Notes under the pieces: model-generated
Told to the model about the DNA's origin: nothing
What the model saw: only the letters and a program-made list of their open reading frames with translations
The model's database searches: none
Position numbers and translations under genes: made by a program
Assembly (NCBI GenBank): GCA_020064725.1
Contig: JAGTWJ010000001.1
Location: 3,038,001-3,102,000, forward strand
Origin: Drechslerella dactyloides
Taxonomy: Eukaryota; Ascomycota; Orbiliomycetes; Orbiliales; Orbiliaceae
Reading direction: 5' to 3'
DNA: 64,000 nt
Shown here: in pieces, positions 57,781-64,000 of the stretch
Layout of the letters: each line of letters opens with the position of its first letter
Position numbering within the stretch: the stretch's first letter is position 1

Positions 57781-58503
57781 ATAACACAGATAGGCGGACT
57801 TTGAGGACATGGCGGATGCTGTCTTTGGTACGGATTATCAATGTGCGGGTAATCGGGCTACAGAACTTGCCCGTGAAGCTTGGACATTCTTTTGTTGTTT
57901 GATTGGCTAGCGTTTCAGCGAAAGCATATGCACACGCAGACATCCTGGCCCGCGAAGGCGGACCGGATGTTCTATCGTATTGTGAGAATTTTACCTCTTG
58001 TCTACAGTGCTATCGAGGAGGAAGAAAAGCCTTACCTGAGAAAATACAAGATGATTCGCAAGCGCATAAATAAAAAAGCTAAAACATCATGTATAATGCT
58101 CTTACGGAAATTAAATATTTCAATTTATGAAGTCCTGAATTCGAAAGGCGAGTGTTCTACTGTGAATGTGTAGAATCATGTTTTGTAATGTCCATCCGCC
58201 GAGCGGCAAGTTCAACGCATAAAATGCAACATTCCGCACCATCGTGAAGCCAGCCAACGACGTTGCTCCACGGCCGAGGCGAAGCAATCACAGATTCACG
58301 AACTCTCCATGGAACAGGTAACCGAGGGAAAGTAGACCAAAGGCGAGGGAAAATATAAAGTAGAGCTGAACTGCCTTATGGCACGAAATATGCTATACTT
58401 CTGGCGTTGGTAACTGGAGGGTTTGCGCTGCTGCAACAGCTCTTGCGTCAAGATTCCCTCGACACGAGTGCTCGACGAAGAAACCCTCGACGACATTCTG
58501 GGA

Positions 58504-58510
58504 GTATATA
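58504..58510 (+). promoter_or_regulatory. TATA box of the 58858 gene
   Basis: TATATAA about 350 bp before the ATG. The distance fits a leader that is shortened by splicing. Confidence 0.45.
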
Positions 58511-58638
58511 ATGAAGACCCCCTGCACCTCCCCAGCATTCTCTTTTCCTTCTCCTCTTTTCTCCATAGTAAAGAACCAAGTCTTGATCGATCCCCTCCTC
58601 ACGTTCCAAGCTCCCAACGACTTACTTCGGCAACAAAG

Positions 58639-58857
58639 GTAAGCCAGCACACCTCCCTTCCGCCTCTTACATTTATGCCCATGTCTCACAGAATCGTGAT
58701 GCTAACTTGAAAGATAGCCATCAAGTTCTCTCCTCTCCGTTTTTAGATTTTTTTTTACAAAAAAATCATACAAAGTAAGTAACTATTCCGGAATCTCGAC
58801 TTATTATGCCCGACCCTCCTCCTTCAAGAGAGCCAAGCTAACTGCAACTCTACATAG
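58639..58857 (+). other. Two introns in the 5' leader
   Basis: Intron 1: AAAG/GTAAGC at 58639, branch GCTAAC and acceptor AAAG near 58713. Intron 2: CAAA/GTAAGT at 58775, branch GCTAAC and acceptor CTACATAG at 58857. The second ends directly before the ATG at 58858. Both have full splice signals and no coding frame. Confidence 0.6.
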
Positions 58858-59844
58858 ATGCCGAGCCAAGCAAAGGCTCAAGCTGCCTCCCCCACGAAGG
58901 GTGGGAAGACCGTCGACAAAGACGGTTTCGAGACCGTGTCTCGAAAACCGCGTGCCGAGCAACATGCTCGTGCACAGCCGAAGACAGGTCGCGGCAAAAA
59001 CGGCCGAACCCACAGAGGTGGACGCCGTCATCGCCCAGACGGCTCCCCTCAGCGGGGGAAGCAACGCCCGGCCGTCGAGGCAAAACCGGCCATCGAGGAG
59101 GGGGAAAAGTCGATCCCCCAACCGGCCACATATGTCGCACCCAGGCGAGTCCCCGGACTCACATACGCAGCTGTGGCGGGGAAGGCCGTCGGGTGGGCAA
59201 GTACTCCACCCTCAAGTCCCGTTCAGGGACCTAGGGCTGCGATGCTCCCTACCCACCTTCCCGCGCCGTCAACCACATTGTCTGCGCACCCCTCCACCGC
59301 CACTACCACTACTGTCGCCAAACCTGCTGCAAAGAGCACCACAGCCACCAACGAAGCAGCGGCGGCCACAAAGGGATGCGCGGTCATCGACAGCCACAGT
59401 GCTGTCGCTTTGACCGACGCAGAGGTCCCAGGCGCTGGGCTTGCGCAAACCTTCAACCGTCTGATCAGACAATCACAGACGGTGATGGCAACAGCAGACA
59501 TAGACACAGTCTGCCAGGCGTGGATGCATTCGCAGCAAGAACTCCTCGCCGCCCAAATGCAGCAGCAATGTGATGCTGCTGCACGCGCCCTCGCCGCCGG
59601 GGATATCCTTGGGATCCCCGCGTGGGCGATGCACGAGAATGAAGTTCTCGTGCTGACGACGGGAAAGATCCCTGAGATCTTGTTCCCTATCACCGATGTC
59701 GTCTGTGGGCGGTACGAGGAGTGGTTGGAGGGGGTTGGGATCCGGGCGTACGAAGTCGCCTACGATGAGCTGGAATTCAGCCATCGAATTTTGGTGTTCC
59801 CTAAGAGGAACTATGAGAGGATGAGGGTGGAGGGGAAGTGTTAG
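58858..59844 (+). CDS. Hypothetical basic, Ala/Pro-rich protein
   Basis: Single coding exon of 328 aa after a spliced leader. The N-terminal 100 residues are basic and low-complexity with an RGG-like patch (GRGKNGRTHRGGRRHR) and the short motifs DKDGFETVSRK and TYAAVAGK. Residues about 110-180 are Pro/Ser/Thr/Ala-rich. The C-terminal 150 residues look folded: a helical region (LAQTFNRLIRQSQTVM, then WMHSQQELLAAQMQQQ) and a mixed region (VLVLTTGKIPEILFP, YEVAYDELEFSHRILVF). I recognise no family. The basic part suggests RNA or nucleic-acid binding, which is inference. DGF-type and YAAVA motifs also occur in gag-like fungal proteins, but no reverse transcriptase or repeats flank it. Confidence 0.7.
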   Translation: MPSQAKAQAASPTKGGKTVDKDGFETVSRKPRAEQHARAQPKTGRGKNGRTHRGGRRHRPDGSPQRGKQRPAVEAKPAIEEGEKSIPQPATYVAPRRVPGLTYAAVAGKAVGWASTPPSSPVQGPRAAMLPTHLPAPSTTLSAHPSTATTTTVAKPAAKSTTATNEAAAATKGCAVIDSHSAVALTDAEVPGAGLAQTFNRLIRQSQTVMATADIDTVCQAWMHSQQELLAAQMQQQCDAAARALAAGDILGIPAWAMHENEVLVLTTGKIPEILFPITDVVCGRYEEWLEGVGIRAYEVAYDELEFSHRILVFPKRNYERMRVEGKC

Positions 59845-60667
59845 GGGAGGCTGGGGGTGGTGGAGGAGGTTCTTTGGAGGCATTGTGCCTCGATGTTTTA
59901 ATGGTGGTTGCGTTTATTCATGTATTTATTCATTTTTTTGTTTCGTGCTCCCGATTGCTCGTAATTCAAAATATCACGAACCCCCTATGGGGTAGAATTA
60001 CGGGCACTCGACTGACCAGAAGTTGAAGGTTGTCGCGACTTTATCCCACTGATGGTATGAACCCTGGTGATCCATACCTACCGAAGCACCCGAGACTGGG
60101 ATAAACAGAGAAACTTGATATCGATTGTAGCGTACGCTCAGGGTAGATCATGTGCTTCCTGCAAGCCTAGCCACTTGACCATCACGCACTCTATGACATA
60201 CCGAACCGGACAAATGATTATACACTCAGTTTTCACACCATGCATACTTATATAATACCGTTCAACATATAACGATTCAAACCCCTGTATATGCTGCCAA
60301 GGTCTAAGCTACGCTTGTGGGTGAAATTCACCCAGAATACGTAACAGAAGCCGGCCACCACTGAGCCTAATTGCCATATAGACAGCTACGAGATTTGTGC
60401 ACCGTAGCTTCGATATACAAAAGCTGTCCTGTGGGCCTACGATATAGCGGAGCAATAACGGAATTAGCACTCAATTGAGAATACCATTTTCACTTCTACA
60501 ATATATTACATATGTATATCGAGCCGAACGGCGAATGCGAGGCTTGATCGGGTCGATCGTACAACATAACTCCATACATCCACATAAACACCCCACTCAG
60601 ACGCCAGTATTACTATAGTTTATCAGACTGCTGCGAATGTGGCATTATTACCCCCTTGTAACGCCTC
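59845..60667. other. Convergent intergenic region
   Basis: About 820 bp of AT-rich 3' flanks. Nothing else supported. Confidence 0.6.
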
Positions 60668-62607
60668 TTAAAAGAATGGTGGTGTTTCTGCTGAACAGCG
60701 ATTGTCATGGCCAGGTAGCGTTCCGTCTTGGAAATAGGCAAGGACGTGACCAAAGCCGCAGGTATTTCGAGTGTTAAAAGTCGTATGCTAAAGAGCATCA
60801 GCATGGTACCCTTTCTAGACCACCGGGGTCGATGCTTACCGCAACTTCGTCGACATAGATCATCTTTGCTCCTTTAAATAGCTTTCTCGCCTTTTCAGCG
60901 CTATATACCATATAATAACTTTAGTGCCCACGAAACCCTCAAATGCAAGACAACAAACTGGGGGTTTACATACTTTTCATACGGCGTAACCGGGTCCAGC
61001 ATCGTTGTACCAAACAGAATTGGCGTCTTAGTTTTACCTCCAACAGGTCCATACCACTCCCACGAAGGTCTTATCTGCCATGCTGTGCACAAAAGCTTGA
61101 GACCCACAGCATTATACCCACCAATCCTACTAACCTGCTTGAACAGCTGCTCTTCTTCTGGAGTGACCTCCACGCCACGAACGTCGACCGCATCCGTACA
61201 GACCACCTGCGGGTACGACTCCGGCACCTCGCCCACAGGCCCCGCTGGCGGGTCCTTCGCCGCCACATATTGTGCGTATAATGACATCAGCGCGTCAACG
61301 TCCCAATCTGCCGGATCATTCGATGCGAGAAGTGGCTCGACCGCCACGAGGAAGTCGGACACCAGCGGCCAGCGTTGCCAGGTGACATAGAGCGATGTGA
61401 GCATGACCTGCTTGAGCGCTGCGAGTATCGGCGTGACTATTGCCGCTCTCGGGTCCTCAGCAAGCTCGTAACGGGTGGCGTTGAGCTTCAGGGTCAAAGC
61501 GTTGAACCGACTCCGGATCGCGTGGGAATTGCGGCCCGTGTAGAAGCTGCAGCGGGTCGGACCCGCATTCGCACAGGCGGTGAAGAACTGCGACCATGCC
61601 TTGTCGGTGTGCTTTAGCACTGTCTCTGGGGTATCCTGTGCGACTAACGAGGGAACGTCGACGACGCCGTCGAGGTAGAATCTGCCAACGTGGTTGGGAT
61701 ACAGAGTTGCAAAGTACTGTCCGATGACGGTACCATAGCTGATGGCAAAGTAATTGACGAGGACAGTATCCTCGCACTGCGATTTCTCACGAGCGAGCGC
61801 TTTTGCAATTTGCAGCAGGTCCGTCGCGACGACAACAGTGTTCATATGTTGTCCAGCCTGGTTGTACGCGCCGGTGTAGTTGACGCACGCGGAGCTCCCA
61901 AAGTCAGCCGTCGCGTACGCCGTCGGCTTCCACGACGGCGGGTCATCGGGTATGAGCACCCCGTAGACGACCTCATCGTTACTCACGATGTTGGAGCTCG
62001 AGCTGCGGCGCTTGTTCCTACGGGTGCGGGTGTTCGGTGGGGTGGTCGTGGCGTTTTGGCGGTCGGGTTCAAAGGTACCTGGTACCAACTCGCAGCTTCC
62101 GTAGGGAATTGAATAGCCAATGCCCCGTGGATCGAAGCCGATGATGTCCCATCCGGGCCCAACGATGTGGGACGCGATGTGTGTTGCAATGTCGACGTTA
62201 TAGATAAATTCAGTCCCCAGCGCGCCTGGCCCGCCGGGATTGGTGATAACGGAACCTTTGTAGGGGACGTTCGGATCCGCGGGCGCCTTGATGATAGGAA
62301 TGATGGCGCGCAAGCCGTTGTTTGGGTTCTTATAATCCAATGGTACCTAGAGAATGCAATCGCCTAATCAGGTCTCGTACATACACGCGAGATTCGCTTC
62401 TAGGTTACTCACACTGAGCCGAGCGCACTCGTATTTTATAGCCAGGGCCTCAGTACTGCATGGGTACCATTTTAAGTCCACATCCTCTGGAACTCCCACG
62501 AAAAGCCGTTCCCTTGACTGATCCTGCCTCCTATTCAATTGTGGACGAGGAAGAAACGCGTCCGCCGCCGCCAGCAAGCTTAGCGAGATCGCGACCCTCC
62601 GCAGCAT
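60668..62607 (-). CDS. Secreted alpha/beta hydrolase, tripeptidyl-peptidase (TAP)-like
   Basis: Exons on the minus strand: 62607-62413, 62346-60974, 60900-60840 and 60787-60668, 582 aa. A signal peptide (about residues 1-17) is followed by a possible Kex2-type site (NRRQ). The alpha/beta-hydrolase core has the oxyanion segment NPGGPG (101-106), DIIGFDPRGIG, and the nucleophile elbow AISYG with Ser268. The TAP-like C-terminus gives Asp516 (LDPVTPYE), and the last small exon supplies His557 (CGFGHV), completing the triad. This places it with fungal secreted proline-type or tripeptidyl peptidases (family S33). The elbow has Ala where most members have Gly (GxSYG). The two short 3' exons are missed if only long open frames are read. 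Four cysteines and N-glycosylation sites fit secretion. Confidence 0.9.
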
Positions 62608-64000
62608 ATCTAAAAGCTCTCAGGCAATTGGCAAGACCAGGAATATCCGCTGCTGGAGTCGACTTTTCAATGGTACTGGTGCTATACGCAATGCTGGGGT
62701 CGGCTCTCGTGTGACCGTCGTACTGGCGCCTGAATACTTGAATTGCGGCCGTAGGCAGCCTTCTTATATCCGTGATGCGGGCCGCATGCTGTGATACCTG
62801 GCTTTCAGCCGCGCACCGGCGCGTTACATGACATGACACAAGAGACCTTGGCTTCCGTGCAGCCAATCCCTGCGGAAGATTCTATGGGTCCGCTTACCTG
62901 AAATTCTGGGTCTCATGATGATATGATAGGACAGCTCGTCGCTTCAATATCGTGAAAACCCGGATTATATTAGCCTTGCAGTCTTAGCTATATCCAGATA
63001 AACTATACTTCATGCGTGACCTCGCTTCGAGACAATGCCAACTTGCGGCCGCCCAGTCAATCGATCAACCGTAAGCTCCCCTCTTAGGTTCAGTCATACG
63101 AAGCGAAGATGATCCAATCTCCTCCTCTTGCGACCGGTTTTGACCCAAAACATAGCCGAGCTGAGTCCAGATCCATTCGCGAAGCATACTGGTGCCTGCG
63201 GCTTATTGACATCGCGGAGACTGTACCTCGGCCTTTCGTACGAGTAGCCATCGAATAATATTCGTGCGTATGTTCTCTGGCCCGCTGCGGTGTTGCAGGA
63301 CGTTCATGTTCTAGGATCCTGGCTGCGGAGTATTGCACAAAATAGTGCTTGCTCGCTTGGGTGCTCTCGTGGCACCTCATAAGTTGAATTGGCAGCCGGA
63401 CACACGCGGAGCAGATATACCATCCTATTGGCTTTTGATATAAGTAAGCTGCTGGGATATTCATTTGCAGTGCTGACAAGGCTCGAAAACCCTTGCTGAC
63501 CGTTAGATACCGGATGTTGTGCAAGGGTTGCTTCAATTCAAGGGCTTGGTCTTCCGCGTGCCGCTGCCAAGTCCACGGGAACTCGAGTACTCGCCCTGAC
63601 ATATTGATACGAAATTTCCAGGACATAAAAATCTCCACCAAGCCTCGGCTCGAAGGTCGGCGTCCCCACAGGTGCATGGGCTCGCGATACTTGCTTGATA
63701 TGTGAAGGCAACTTGTTGCCAGAGTCAGCATCTGCCAGCATTGTGAGATTATGAAGTGGGGATTGCTTTCATGCTCCACGCGCCCGAGTGATATAAATGT
63801 CCCGCAAACACATACTACCACAGTGCGCTGGCGTTAGGTCAGCTTCTAAGACGTCCAGGGGAGCGTATACCAACCAACTGGATGACTCGTACTATCGTAG
63901 GCCAATTGTTCAGATCTGCGAATGATTAATAATCAGGATTAATTAACTCGAGCGCAGGATCTGTAGGAGATGTATTCCCTTATCTTACCTTGTGCGTATT
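62608..64000. other. Intergenic to the window end
   Basis: It holds the promoter of the hydrolase gene (minus-strand TATA-like ATATAAGAA at 62761-62769). A 243-codon minus frame (63090-63821) has no domain or coding character that I can support. A TATAAA near 63793 might serve a plus-strand gene beyond the window. Confidence 0.45.

Larger units (their letters stand above)
57781..58857. other. Intergenic and 5' leader with two introns
   Basis: A TATATAA at 58504 is followed by a leader with likely introns at 58639-58713 and 58775-58857 upstream of the ATG at 58858. No other gene was seen. Confidence 0.5.

Noticed and set aside
63090..63821. 243-codon minus-strand open frame
   Set aside because: No domain, signal peptide or biased codon use; another frame of the same strand looks equally protein-like with stops. 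Not called without transcript or homology support.

Overview
This 64 kb window is nuclear DNA of a filamentous ascomycete (Pezizomycotina, most likely Eurotiomycetes). The support is short GT-AG introns (mostly 52-116 bp) with CTAAC/CTGAC branch sites, CT-rich or TATA-type promoters, and fungal families: a Kre9/Knh1-like GPI wall protein, a RAX1-type RGS protein, DUF4291, DUF4419, a Clr5-like protein and a fungal CAX antiporter. I recognise about 18 genes, roughly one per 3.6 kb, with several gene-poor stretches of 2-5.6 kb. I see no tRNA, rRNA, CRISPR array or intact transposon.

Layout. 1-818: 3' end of a membrane protein gene. 4.9-5.7 kb: GPI-anchored Ser/Thr-rich wall protein. 6.5-10.6 kb, minus strand: an adenylate/UMP-CMP-kinase-like P-loop protein with a previously hidden last exon, and a DUF4291 gene. 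16.2-17.9 and 23.0-25.0 kb: two paralogues sharing a long-spacer CCHH zinc-finger-like motif (C-x12-C-x13-H-x3-H), about 5 kb apart. 25.9-27.7 kb: cytochrome P450. 29 kb: small single-pass membrane protein. 31.8-33.6 kb: Sec14-like lipid-transfer protein. 36.4-37.8 kb: RAX1-like RGS protein. 40.8-42.0 kb: DUF4419 protein. 44.0-46.1 kb: 14-TM-type MFS transporter. 47.2-48.4 kb: secreted GDSL esterase. 49.2-51.7 kb: Clr5-like gene with an apparent frameshift. 52.1-54.2 kb: large secreted Ser/Thr-rich protein. 56.0-57.8 kb: CAX antiporter with altered signature motifs. 58.9-59.8 kb: unknown basic/Ala-rich protein. 60.7-62.6 kb: secreted alpha/beta hydrolase with TAP-like C-terminus.

The genes do not form an obvious pathway. 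There is a P450, a transporter and several secreted hydrolases, but no polyketide, peptide or terpene synthase, so I do not call a metabolite cluster. The most unusual points are the paralogue pair, the long-range splice to a hidden kinase exon, the degenerate cation-exchanger motifs, and the strong excess of GCATGC palindromes in non-coding DNA of the first 22 kb. All splice joins were worked out by eye from reading frame, splice signals and family motifs; none has transcript support here.
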